Shown: positions 35,655 to 44,352, counted from the stretch's first letter. The stretch: DNA of 64,000 nt from Bacteroidia bacterium (GCA_025996865.1 BNTV01000009.1:1-64000); one strand, 5' to 3'. Notes: a model not told the origin generated them from the letters alone. Made by a program: numbers and translations.

Positions 35655-36809
35655 ATGAAAAAGATTGCAGTAAGTATTATTTTCTTTTGTTTCACCAATG
35701 CCCTGTTCGCTCAATACACCTTCACGGGCAAATTATCCGGTTTGTCGGATGATGATGTAATAGAACTCATTCCCGGAGCAACTCACAAAGACGAGAAGGC
35801 GGAAGCCGTTGCCACGGTAAAAAATCAGACTTTTGTCTTCAAAGGTAATTTGAAAGAACCACGGTTATACTATCTTCGTATAAAAGGTGCAACCGGAAGC
35901 TATTCATTATTTCTTGAAAATGGCCAAATTCAACTTACAGGAGATGTGGAATTTTCGGATAGAAACGGTCAAAAATCGGTCAACTTTAAGAATATAAGCG
36001 TTGCCGGTTCAGAATTAAACACGATTTATGCTGAAAAATTCGCGTATAAACAACTGCTTAATAAAGAATACAGTGAAATTCGAAAAAAACATGAAGTAAT
36101 AAGTCGGCAGATTAGTGAAGCAAGAGGCGCTAAGGATCAGGCGAAAGTGGACTCATTGAGCAATACTGAAGCCGGATTAAAATTAGACAGTGACGAGAAA
36201 TCTTTTTTTCAGCGAGTAGAATCATATTCAAAAAAAGCGATTTTTGATGATAAAAATTCGTGGTGGGGGCCTTTTTTGATGCTCGACATCATGGGATGGT
36301 ACACAGAACAGAATCAACCTTGGTTTGATGAGTTCTCACCCGAAGCCCAACAGAGTTATTACGGTCAGATTCTGAAACGTGAACTTTTCCCGAAAAAATT
36401 CACGGGAGAAACGCCTTCATTCACGGTAAACAATGGCGAAACGGATTTATCTTTTGCCGATTTAGCCAAAGGAAAGAAAATCATAGTCATCGACTTTTGG
36501 GCATCATGGTGCGGGCCTTGCCGAAAAGAAATTCCGGAATTGAAAAAAATTTACGAAAATTTTTCATCTAAAGGATTTGAAATCGTAAGTATCTCCATAG
36601 ACGATAACAAATCTGCATGGCAGAAAGCTTTGAGTCAAGAAAAAATGAACTGGCCCAATTTCCTGGACGAAACAAAAGCAATAAGAGAACAATTCAATAT
36701 CCGCTCAATTCCGGCCACATTTATGGTAAACGAAACAGGAAAGATTATTATGGAAAATTTCAGAAGTAATGAACTATCTCAAAAATTGGGAGAACTTTTG
36801 AACAATTGA
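35655..36809 (+). CDS. TlpA-like thiol-disulfide oxidoreductase with DUF4369
   Basis: A 384-residue protein, signal peptide to about residue 20 (FTNALFAQ). The N-terminal DUF4369 domain (YTFTGKLSGLSDDDVIEL) is followed by a helical linker and a thioredoxin domain with FWASWCGPCRKE at about residues 280-291 and SIPATFMVNETGKI. The C-x-x-C is intact. It acts in the periplasm. It closes the SusCD operon (4 bp after the PKD gene); in related loci a TlpA protein commonly takes this position. Confidence 0.88.
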   Translation: MKKIAVSIIFFCFTNALFAQYTFTGKLSGLSDDDVIELIPGATHKDEKAEAVATVKNQTFVFKGNLKEPRLYYLRIKGATGSYSLFLENGQIQLTGDVEFSDRNGQKSVNFKNISVAGSELNTIYAEKFAYKQLLNKEYSEIRKKHEVISRQISEARGAKDQAKVDSLSNTEAGLKLDSDEKSFFQRVESYSKKAIFDDKNSWWGPFLMLDIMGWYTEQNQPWFDEFSPEAQQSYYGQILKRELFPKKFTGETPSFTVNNGETDLSFADLAKGKKIIVIDFWASWCGPCRKEIPELKKIYENFSSKGFEIVSISIDDNKSAWQKALSQEKMNWPNFLDETKAIREQFNIRSIPATFMVNETGKIIMENFRSNELSQKLGELLNN

Positions 36810-36860
36810 GGTACGAGTTAGGGTATAAAAGTGTCCTGACTTGTAAAATGCTGCATCTGC

Positions 36861-36968
36861 TTATCCTGCGCCGTCAAGCGCGACCTCGCCGATACCCTGC
36901 TCAATGGCAGCGATATGTCCGCAAAAACCTCACTGAATGAATTGGTTGAGTTGATAAGGGATGCGTAA
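36861..36968 (+). pseudogene. SNF2 3'-end remnant (scar 4)
   Basis: The smallest copy. TTATCCTGCGCCG derives from 12318-12330, CGCCGTCAAGCG from 12428-12439, and from CGCGACCTCGCC (36880-36891) it follows 12990-13078 to a TAA at 36966-36968. The first junction shares CTGCGCCG, the second AAGCGC, so two nested deletions are visible. It lies in the 412-bp gap after the TlpA gene. Its TAAATCTG no longer matches the -7 consensus. Confidence 0.85.
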
Positions 36969-36981
36969 ATCTGCGGTAAAA

Positions 36982-37030
36982 GTCATTTAGGGTGCATTTC
37001 AAATTGTGAATTGAAATGCACCCGTCATTT
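36982..37030. repeat. 35-bp palindromic insertion with 7-bp target duplication
   Basis: A hairpin with 13-bp perfect arms (36990-37002 and 37011-37023) and an 8-nt loop, flanked by GTCATTT at 36982-36988 and 37024-37030. The corresponding place behind scar 2 (23277-23283) has one GTCATTT and no hairpin. Confidence 0.7.
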
Positions 37031-37047
37031 TGTATTGCAAAAAATCG

Positions 37048-37055
37048 TATCTTTG
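37048..37055 (+). promoter_or_regulatory. -7 element TATCTTTG of the XRE remnant
   Basis: TATCTTTG in the module TTGCAAAAAATCGTATC, the same as at 23288-23304, where it has decayed to TAACTTTA. It may now serve the DUF1848 operon starting at 37222. Confidence 0.55.
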
Positions 37056-37079
37056 CAGTTCACTTAGTCAAACGATAAT

Positions 37080-37218
37080 ATGTTATTTGAAAGGAAGATA
37101 AAACAGTTACGGGAAGATTTTTTGGCTTGCAGACCAAGTTACGACGATGCCGGCTGATAAAAAAGAGTTATCGGATGAAATATTGAATATTGTTAAAAAG
37201 AATATAAACAAACAATAA
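37080..37218 (+). pseudogene. XRE-family regulator with internal deletion
   Basis: ATG 37080 starts MLFERKIKQLRED, identical in design to the remnant at 23336. It then jumps to the C-terminal part: in another frame WLADQVTTMPADKKELSDE up to the TAA at 37216-37218. The HTH itself is deleted. It directly follows scar 4 just as the first XRE remnant follows scar 2. Confidence 0.75.
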
Positions 37219-37221
37219 TAT

Positions 37222-38241
37222 ATGAATTGGAGTAAAACGAAAATACAATTAGACAATGGACAATCTATTGATGCACAAGCTCCTGCAATTATATCGGCGA
37301 GCCGTTCGACTGATATTCCTGCGTTTTATTCCGATTGGTTTTTTCAACGCTTAAAGGCAGGGTATGTTAAATGGAAAAATCCATTTAACGGTGTTCCTTT
37401 GTATGTTTCATTCAAAAATACGCGATTGATTGTTTTTTGGTCGAAAAATCACAAGCCGCTTATCAAGCACTTGGACTATTTGGACGAAAAGAATATAAAC
37501 TATTATTTTCAATTTACGCTAAATGACTATGATGCTGAAAAATTTGAACCAAGAGTTCCGAATGTTCAGGCAAGAATTGAAACATTTATTGAATTAGCAG
37601 AAAAAGTTGGTAAAGAAAAAGTGATTTGGCGTTTTGACCCGTTAATATTAACCGATAAAATCGGCGTGGAAGAATTATTGCGAAAGGTTGAAAATATCGG
37701 CAATCAACTAAAAAATCATACAGACAAGTTGGTATTCAGTTTTGCCGACATTAAAATATATAAGAAAGTACAAAATAATTTGCGAAACAATTCTATTCCT
37801 TATCAGGAATTTAACGAGAGAACGATGAACGAATTTGCCGCAGGATTACAACGATTGAATGAAAATTGGCATTTTGAACTTGCCACTTGTGCCGAACAAA
37901 TTCCTTTGGAAAAGTACGGAATCGCTCATAATAAATGCGTTGATGATGATTTGATGATAAGGCTATTTTCTCACGACAAAATTCTGATGGATTTTTTGGG
38001 AGTAAAAATAACGCCTCCTAACATTTTCAATCAGAATGGAAATATTGAGAAAAAGCGAAACAATAAAGACAGCGGACAACGTGAATTTTGTGGTTGCGCT
38101 TTTAGTAAGGACATAGGCGAGTATAATACTTGTCCGCATTTGTGTGAATATTGTTATGCCAATGTATCAAAAGATATAGCGCTTAGAAATTGGGGATTAC
38201 ATAAGCAAAATCCTAATAATGAAATGATAAAAGGAGAATAA
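37222..38241 (+). CDS. DUF1848 Fe-S protein
   Basis: A 339-residue protein. ISASRSTDIPAFYSDWF near the N-terminus and PFNGVPLYVSF are DUF1848 hallmarks. The C-terminus has the cysteine set C-G-C then C-P-H-L-C-E-Y-C-Y-A-N (about residues 289-314), which binds an iron-sulphur cluster in this family, related to spore-photoproduct-lyase-type radical-SAM proteins. Function unproven; a link to DNA repair has been suggested for relatives. It starts 3 bp after the XRE remnant and is followed by the helicase gene after 2 bp, so it heads a four-gene operon. Confidence 0.78.
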   Translation: MNWSKTKIQLDNGQSIDAQAPAIISASRSTDIPAFYSDWFFQRLKAGYVKWKNPFNGVPLYVSFKNTRLIVFWSKNHKPLIKHLDYLDEKNINYYFQFTLNDYDAEKFEPRVPNVQARIETFIELAEKVGKEKVIWRFDPLILTDKIGVEELLRKVENIGNQLKNHTDKLVFSFADIKIYKKVQNNLRNNSIPYQEFNERTMNEFAAGLQRLNENWHFELATCAEQIPLEKYGIAHNKCVDDDLMIRLFSHDKILMDFLGVKITPPNIFNQNGNIEKKRNNKDSGQREFCGCAFSKDIGEYNTCPHLCEYCYANVSKDIALRNWGLHKQNPNNEMIKGE

Positions 38242-38243
38242 TT

Positions 38244-39515
38244 ATGGCAGAATATCATTTTAATTTACCACCTATTACGCAATTGACGATTCCGCAACAA
38301 GCGGCATTGTATGAAACAAAGCAAATCGCTTTATCTGGTGGACCCGGAACTGGCAAAAGTGTGGTTTCACTTTGGCGACATATTTCAAATTTGAGAAAAA
38401 AGCAAAAAAGTTTACTTCTTACTTATGCAACAACGTTGAAAATGTATTTCAGAAACGCCTGTTTGGCAGAAGCGAAAAAAACGGATATTGATGACGAAAC
38501 AAGAAAATCATTTAAGAATGCTGCAGATACTGTAAATTCTTCGCTCAAAGGGAAACCAAAAACAGCAATTATTGTACAAGAGATTATAGTTGATGAGGCT
38601 CAAGATTTGCCAATAAATTATTATGAATATATCAAACGAATAGCGAAAGTGTCTTATGGAGCGGATGATTCTCAGATTCTATATCCAGATAATTGCTCTT
38701 ATCAACGAGTCCTCAAGAAAGTTTTCCCTGATAATGTAGATTATGTACTTGATAAAAATTTCAGAAGTACACAACGGATTATGAAGTTTGCAAAAGTTGC
38801 TTTTCCTGAAGCCTATATTCCAACGTCAATCATTGAAGGGCTTTCTAATAATGTTGGAGAATTACCAGTTATGCTTATTTCTGGGAAAAACAAATGGATA
38901 GAAGAAGAACGAAAATTTGAAATATCAAATAATAAACAAGATAATGCTATACTTAGAATAATCACTCCATTAAAAACAACCACACAGAATGTTGCAATCA
39001 TTGTTCCTTGGAAGAAAGATGCTATCTATTTTGAAAATGTGATAAAAAATTCAATACCTGATTATAGTATTTATTACGAAGATGAAGATAGATTCCCGAA
39101 CGGTTGTGAAGCAATAAAAAACGTTCATATTACAACTTTCAAATCATCAAAGGGATTGGAATTTGACACGGTTATTATTCCTAATTTTTATGACCTTTCA
39201 AAAATAGATGTTAATATTATTATTGAAGGTATTACCACACAAAACAAAGAAGAATTAGAAAAAGGATTATCTGAAATTTTGAATTGTCCTATTCAAATTA
39301 AAGAAAAACAGACAATCATCTATTTAAAAATAAAAACCGTACAATTTCAAAGTATAAGCGAACTTGTAAAAAAAATCAATGGACTCAAAATAAGAATAGA
39401 AATAAGTTGGAGAGATGTATATGTTGGAGTAACAAGGGCACGTAGTAATCTCTATTTGATAAGTAGTTTTGATATACCTCAATTAAACACAGTAACAGAT
39501 AAACAAATATTATAA
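38244..39515 (+). CDS. UvrD-like superfamily 1 helicase
   Basis: A 423-residue protein, short for the family (UvrD is about 720). Walker A LSGGPGTGKSVVSL at about residues 30-43, motif II IIVDEAQDLP (about 114-123), motif IV LDKNFRSTQRIMKFA, motif V TTFKSSKGLEFDTVIIPNF and motif VI VYVGVTRARSNLYLIS. The accessory 1B and 2B domains are much reduced, as in DUF2075-like or conflict-associated helicases. It is tightly packed with its neighbours (2 bp and 1 bp gaps). Confidence 0.82.
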   Translation: MAEYHFNLPPITQLTIPQQAALYETKQIALSGGPGTGKSVVSLWRHISNLRKKQKSLLLTYATTLKMYFRNACLAEAKKTDIDDETRKSFKNAADTVNSSLKGKPKTAIIVQEIIVDEAQDLPINYYEYIKRIAKVSYGADDSQILYPDNCSYQRVLKKVFPDNVDYVLDKNFRSTQRIMKFAKVAFPEAYIPTSIIEGLSNNVGELPVMLISGKNKWIEEERKFEISNNKQDNAILRIITPLKTTTQNVAIIVPWKKDAIYFENVIKNSIPDYSIYYEDEDRFPNGCEAIKNVHITTFKSSKGLEFDTVIIPNFYDLSKIDVNIIIEGITTQNKEELEKGLSEILNCPIQIKEKQTIIYLKIKTVQFQSISELVKKINGLKIRIEISWRDVYVGVTRARSNLYLISSFDIPQLNTVTDKQIL

Positions 39516-39516
39516 T

Positions 39517-41130
39517 ATGGAAAAGAAATATTATTTGCCAATTAGCTCAACTTCACTTGCTCATTATTTTGGTTGTGCGTGCATAAAGCCGAGCAAATAT
39601 TTCATTAATAAACCGAATGATTTGCAGGATAAATTAAAAGATTTTTTATTGATAACAACTAATTTCGGTACGCAATCAACCAATTGTTGTTTGGAACTTA
39701 TTTTTGCAGAACAAGAAATCTCTGAATTAATTGATATTCAAAATGGTTTTTATCTTTATGAAAAGCCGTTGCCCATTACACGAATAAAAGGAATCTTCTT
39801 TGTAGATAGGGAACAAAAAGAACAAACTATTATCAATATTAATATGAGTACGGCATTTGTTCCGGAAAGTCTTATCAAAGTTGTCGAAAAATTTGATAAT
39901 CCCTCAATGGATAAAATAAAACAACCTTCAGACATTCATATCAATCTATTTGACAAACAAATACAAACATTTGATGGCTTTTTGGGCGGATTTGCGTTAT
40001 TGCGTTATGCAGGTGAAGACTATATGAATTATTCTGAAAATTATTTTTCCACATTAGCTGTCTATAGTTCAAAGATTAAATCTGAACTTCCAAATAATGT
40101 GCAATTGAAAAATCTTTTTGAAACCCCATTATTCAAAGAAGTAAGTCCTTTTTTGCGTAAAAAGATTGACGAAACAACTGTTGCAGAACAAGCCAACAAA
40201 GAAAATCAAGATATAAATAAGGCAAAAGACAAATACACTCGCAAGATAGATTTAACTCAATTAGATAAAGTTACATACATATTAGCCACATTAAATACTT
40301 TTAGCGTGGGACAAGAATCAAAAGCATTAAAAATAGACGATTTGATTTTATCCAATTTTAAATCAAAAATACTGTCTGATAAACCTGATAAATCTGAAAT
40401 TATTGCTTTATGTTATGGAATAAATCGAGGATATTCTGTTTTTAGTAAGTCTTATGGGAGCAAAAATATTAAGTTTAAACTTGATAGTCAGTTGGATTAT
40501 TATACCATTGAGAGTTTATATCAATTTAGTTTCTATGACAAGAAAGATAGTTTCAAATTTTCTTATTTAGATTGGTGCCCCAAATTAAAAACTGGAAAAA
40601 TAAAAAAAACTGATTACCAAATTTTAGATGTTGTCGTGATTGGTAAAAAAAAAGCGAAAGTTTCTTCTCTCGAATATTTGGAGAACTTGTTACTGCAAGT
40701 TTTTCAAAAAGATAATGTCTCTCTTTTTAGGGAGTTATTGGAAAAAGTGCGAGAAATAATTTACAATGATGCCAAAGACGAGATTACAGATGATTACGAA
40801 AATCAAATTGCTCAAAAGCAAGAAGAAATAGAAAACTTGAAAGCAAAGCAAAAGAGGTTGTTAGACGAATCTCAAAAGACTGTCCTTACAAAAGAATATA
40901 AGCAGCAAGAAGAACAGCCGATTGCAACTGTCGCAGAGCCGCAAACTCCTTATTTGCCAAAACAGGATATAAAAAAGATTGTAGAACAAATTTATGATTA
41001 TCAATCAAAAACAATGAATATGTTGAAGAAAGAAGCAAAAGATAGAGGTATTTCTACAGATGGAAAAAAAGAGGATATAATTATGAATTTGCTAATAACA
41101 CCAAATAATAGGATAGATTTCAATGGATAA
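39517..41130 (+). CDS. Operon protein of unknown function with SAP-like C-terminus
   Basis: A 537-residue protein; no family recognised for the first 440 residues. The start YYLPISSTSLAHYFGCACI is unusual and has a cysteine pair. Residues about 415-470 are a charged coiled coil (QIAQKQEEIENLKAKQKRL). The last 40 residues, SKTMNMLKKEAKDRGISTDGKK then E-D-I-I-M-N-L-L, fit a SAP DNA-binding helix-extension-helix. Its partners suggest it recognises nucleic acid, but that is inference. It overlaps the next gene by 8 bp. Confidence 0.6.
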   Translation: MEKKYYLPISSTSLAHYFGCACIKPSKYFINKPNDLQDKLKDFLLITTNFGTQSTNCCLELIFAEQEISELIDIQNGFYLYEKPLPITRIKGIFFVDREQKEQTIININMSTAFVPESLIKVVEKFDNPSMDKIKQPSDIHINLFDKQIQTFDGFLGGFALLRYAGEDYMNYSENYFSTLAVYSSKIKSELPNNVQLKNLFETPLFKEVSPFLRKKIDETTVAEQANKENQDINKAKDKYTRKIDLTQLDKVTYILATLNTFSVGQESKALKIDDLILSNFKSKILSDKPDKSEIIALCYGINRGYSVFSKSYGSKNIKFKLDSQLDYYTIESLYQFSFYDKKDSFKFSYLDWCPKLKTGKIKKTDYQILDVVVIGKKKAKVSSLEYLENLLLQVFQKDNVSLFRELLEKVREIIYNDAKDEITDDYENQIAQKQEEIENLKAKQKRLLDESQKTVLTKEYKQQEEQPIATVAEPQTPYLPKQDIKKIVEQIYDYQSKTMNMLKKEAKDRGISTDGKKEDIIMNLLITPNNRIDFNG

Positions 41131-42643
41131 TATTTTTGACAAATTATTTGAAATATCTGATACTGCCGATTCGTTAGATAAGTTTATTAATGAAAATATG
41201 CAGTCGGTAAATGAGTTTTATAATTCAGACTATAGGAGTATTTTTCTTTATATAGATTCTATTGAAAGATTTATACTATTCAAGCATAGAACTATTGCTG
41301 AATTGAATTATGAGAAGACTTACACAAAATCGTTTGTATTAATGTTGTTAGAATATTGCGAAAGATTTAATCTTATTGGTGCAACTCCTCATATTTATTC
41401 CATCCTTAATAGAAATGATATTCAAATAAATAGCCGAATGCAGGCGGCTTTATTGTTTTTATATCCGAAGCCAACTCAAAACTCTGATTTTGTTGATAGG
41501 TTTGATTCTATTTGTGAAACGCTACAATTTGCAATAGATAATGAAGAAGATAATGACAAAAAAGCAATAGCCACCTTTCTAAACTATTATGGTATTGTTA
41601 TCAATGATACAAACTTGAAAGTTGCCGAAGAAATTAAATTAAAAATTGTTGCAGCAACCCAAAGTGGAACTTACAATTTTTTCCAAAATGAAGAACTATC
41701 AACTATATTAGATATAGAATTACAAGATTCAGCGGTAGCATACAAACAAATTCAAAATGTCATTGATAAAACTCTTGGCAAAGAAGCGTTTGTTGTATCT
41801 GTGTCAGATATTGAGGCGGATGAAACCGTACAAGAATTTTTAATAGAAACTGATACTGATTATTCAAGAAAATTAATGTCGGTTCCAAATAGTTTTGATT
41901 GTATTAGAGATGTTTCTGTCAAACAGTCAGATGGGAGTATCTATACTAATAGAGGCGTGAAAATTCCTGAATCAGAGAAGGAATTATTTGCTTATATGAG
42001 GCGAGTGGGAAATATGCATAAAGCCAAACTTCAAGTAGCCTTGGATAAATTATCACATACATTTCCCTCTAAAGTCAGATTGATAGATTGGGGTTGCGGA
42101 CAAGGAATTGCAAGCATGATTTTTCTTGAGAAATTTGGCAATAATATGATTGATATTATTACTCTTATCGAACCGTCTGAAATTGCACTTAAAAGAGCAG
42201 CATTGCATTGTAAAAAATATTGCGCTGACATTCCTCTAAAAACAATTTGCAAGAAATTAGACAATTTAGAAGAAAGAGACTTCGATTTTCCTCAATTAAA
42301 CATTACAGTACACTTTTTTTCAAACATTCTTGATATTGACGACTACTCACAAAGTCATTTAATAGAATTGATAGAACAAACTCAATCAGGGAAGAATTAT
42401 TTTGTATGTGCAAGTCCTTATATTGATGCAATAAAAGCAGAAAGATTAGAGTCATTTAAAAGGCATTTTGAAAGTAAATATGATTCATTTGAACTATTGT
42501 TTGAGGCAACAAATGGCAAAGGTGATGAATTTTGGTGTTGTAATAATAGTTATAAAAATTGTACTTGTTTAGAACATCCGGAAAATGGCTGTCATAATAA
42601 ATGGACGAGAGTAATAAAAGTATTTAAAGTAATTTTGGAATAA
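41123..42643 (+). CDS. Class I SAM methyltransferase with long N-terminal domain
   Basis: A 506-residue protein. The catalytic domain is in the C-terminal half: VRLIDWGCGQGIASMIFL (about residues 318-335, SAM loop), LIEPSEIALKRA (motif II acidic residue), and NITVHFFSNILDID. The first 300 residues are helical and unassigned. The end is cysteine-rich (W-C-C-N-N, C-T-C, G-C-H-N-K), possibly zinc-binding. I cannot name the substrate; the overall pattern resembles methyltransferases that act on large substrates. It closes the 37222-42643 operon. Confidence 0.7.
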   Translation: MDNIFDKLFEISDTADSLDKFINENMQSVNEFYNSDYRSIFLYIDSIERFILFKHRTIAELNYEKTYTKSFVLMLLEYCERFNLIGATPHIYSILNRNDIQINSRMQAALLFLYPKPTQNSDFVDRFDSICETLQFAIDNEEDNDKKAIATFLNYYGIVINDTNLKVAEEIKLKIVAATQSGTYNFFQNEELSTILDIELQDSAVAYKQIQNVIDKTLGKEAFVVSVSDIEADETVQEFLIETDTDYSRKLMSVPNSFDCIRDVSVKQSDGSIYTNRGVKIPESEKELFAYMRRVGNMHKAKLQVALDKLSHTFPSKVRLIDWGCGQGIASMIFLEKFGNNMIDIITLIEPSEIALKRAALHCKKYCADIPLKTICKKLDNLEERDFDFPQLNITVHFFSNILDIDDYSQSHLIELIEQTQSGKNYFVCASPYIDAIKAERLESFKRHFESKYDSFELLFEATNGKGDEFWCCNNSYKNCTCLEHPENGCHNKWTRVIKVFKVILE

Positions 42644-42657
42644 AAATCAGAATAATT

Positions 42658-42858
42658 ATGCCCGAACAACAAAACATAGAATACAAGTTCACACCCGAAA
42701 GCGAAAGCGCCGAATACAAGGAACGACTGACCTATTCGATTGAAAAAGAGGCGATAGCATTTCTCAACGCAAAAGCAATCCGCACCTCTCTTGCCGACTA
42801 CAAAGAAGAAACTTGGATGACCAATGTGCCGCTGTATGCGATTGGTATAATCAATTAA
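42658..42858 (+). pseudogene. AlbA_2-type remnant, chimeric
   Basis: Reads MPEQQNIEYK, as at 22405, then YKERLTYSIEKEAIAFLNA, a second AlbA_2-like N-terminus, and finally SLADYKEETWMTN from an unknown C-terminal end. Three gene pieces are fused into one open frame of 66 codons. Confidence 0.55.
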
Positions 42859-42881
42859 AAATAATTGCCATTCTAAGAATT

Positions 42882-43445
42882 ATGGAGAACAAAATGAAAC
42901 AATTGATGGTCAATTTTTTGCTGAAATTTTCCGGAAAAAGCTACTCTCGAAAATATAAAGTTATTTCCCTGGTTTTTGGCGCCTTGTTCTTTTTGGCTGT
43001 TTTGCCCGGAATTTTTATACTGATTGGACTTTTTGCAAAAAATTATTTGATGATTGAGCTTAACAAAATTATTGAATGGATTATCTCAACAACAGGAATA
43101 CTGATTGGACTGTATTTTTTAATTTGGTCAACCGTAACACAATGGAAAATCGGAAAAGGAACTCCCGTCCCTAACGCTCCTACACAACATCTAATAATCA
43201 TTGGCCCGTATAAATATTGTAGAAATCCGATAGAATTTGGCGCAATATTATATTATTTGGGAACAGGAACATTTATCGGCGGAATAATCACAGGAATAAC
43301 AAGTTGTATATTAGGATTTACCGTAGGAAGTATTTATCATAAATTTATCGAAGAAAAAGAATTGGAGGAACGATTTGGTGAAGAATATAAAAAATATAAA
43401 GAAAATACGCCTTTTGTATTTCCTCGAATAAAAATAAACAAATAA
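42882..43445 (+). CDS. Isoprenylcysteine carboxyl methyltransferase-like membrane protein
   Basis: A 187-residue protein from ATG 42882. Hydrophobic segments at about residues 21-46, 63-83 and 119-145 lie around the family motif LIIIGPYKYCRNPIEFGAI, the G-P-Y-x-x-x-R-N-P core of ICMT/PEMT-type methyltransferases. E-E-K-E-L-E-E-R-F-G-E-E-Y near the C-terminus completes the SAM-binding part. Substrate in bacteria unknown. The gene looks intact although it stands among remnants. Confidence 0.8.
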   Translation: MENKMKQLMVNFLLKFSGKSYSRKYKVISLVFGALFFLAVLPGIFILIGLFAKNYLMIELNKIIEWIISTTGILIGLYFLIWSTVTQWKIGKGTPVPNAPTQHLIIIGPYKYCRNPIEFGAILYYLGTGTFIGGIITGITSCILGFTVGSIYHKFIEEKELEERFGEEYKKYKENTPFVFPRIKINK

Positions 43446-43522
43446 ATTTTTATGAAGCAGTAAACAAATTTGCCGAAAATAATCTTGGGGAAATTATGAT
43501 AAAAAAGTAGCTTTCAACGGAT

Positions 43523-43736
43523 ATGAACGAAAAAAACGAAATAGTACTTTATCAACCTGATAATTCCGTAAAAATTGGAAGTTCGACTTGAAAATGAAAC
43601 GGTTTGGCTGACACAAGCGCAAATGGTTGTGCTTTTTGGTAGAGACAGAACCGCTATTACCAAGCATATAAACAATGTCTTCAAGGAAGGAGAACTTGAT
43701 GAGAAATATAAAATGAGTAAAGAGAGCAATAAATAG
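43523..43736 (+). pseudogene. RhuM-family N-terminal remnant with frameshift
   Basis: MNEKNEIVLYQPDNSVKI in the first frame, then after about 43578 RLENETVWLTQAQMVVLFG, TAITKHINNVFKEGELDEK in a shifted frame, and a TAG at 43734-43736. This is the WLTQ/HTH-like first third of RhuM, the part missing from the 4127 copy. The sequence differs too much for the two to be halves of one gene. Confidence 0.7.
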
Positions 43737-43761
43737 ATATTATCAAATAAATAAACTCATT

Positions 43762-44307
43762 ATGCACAACAAAGAACACGACAGAATGATGACCGAGCTG
43801 AGCCGGTTAATTGGAAATCAAGAAAATTTGACTCAAGCAGATTTGGAAAAAATTGTAAATCAATTCAATAGTGGAAAAACTGTTCCAAAGGCACAACTAA
43901 CGCCTCAACAACAAGCGGAAGATCTGGTTTACGAAGCCTACGAATTGTTTCCGGACAAAGTAGAAGAAGCATTAAAAAAAATAGAAAAAGCGCTGAAATT
44001 GAATCCGGATTGCATTGAAGCCTACGAATGTTTAGCAAATAATGCTCCTGATTTGGAAATGCACCTCGGATACCTCCGAAAAGGAATTGAGGCCGGTATG
44101 AAAATTTTCGGCGGCAAGTATCTGGAGAAAAATAGAGGTCATTTCTGGGGACTTACCGAAACTCGCCCTTTTATGCGCTGTTATAATGGCAAAAAGGGTG
44201 TGGCAAAAAACAGATGGCGCATTAGAATGGTTGACATCCGAAACAAGCAAGACACAGATAAAGAGAAAATGAAACTTTCAGACGATATGAATGGAATTAT
44301 TGAATAA
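43762..44307 (+). pseudogene. TPR protein (ST7-like), 3' part frameshifted
   Basis: A 181-codon frame. The folded part contains KVEEALKKIEKALKLNP, DCIEAYECLANN and the conserved GHFWGLTETRPFMR motif (about residues 129-142). After that the frame degenerates; the next frame continues AKRVWQKTDGALEWL, which looks like the true downstream part. A single-base change therefore truncated the protein, which would otherwise continue with further helices. Confidence 0.6.
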
Positions 44308-44352
44308 ATGTGTTTTTATAGAGATTATTACGCTTAATTCCATGAAAATATG

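Noticed and set aside
22512..36968. SNF2 3'-end copies as insertion-sequence ends
   Set aside because: They have no terminal inverted repeats or target duplications, and the homology is coding sequence in the correct frame, so they are gene remnants.
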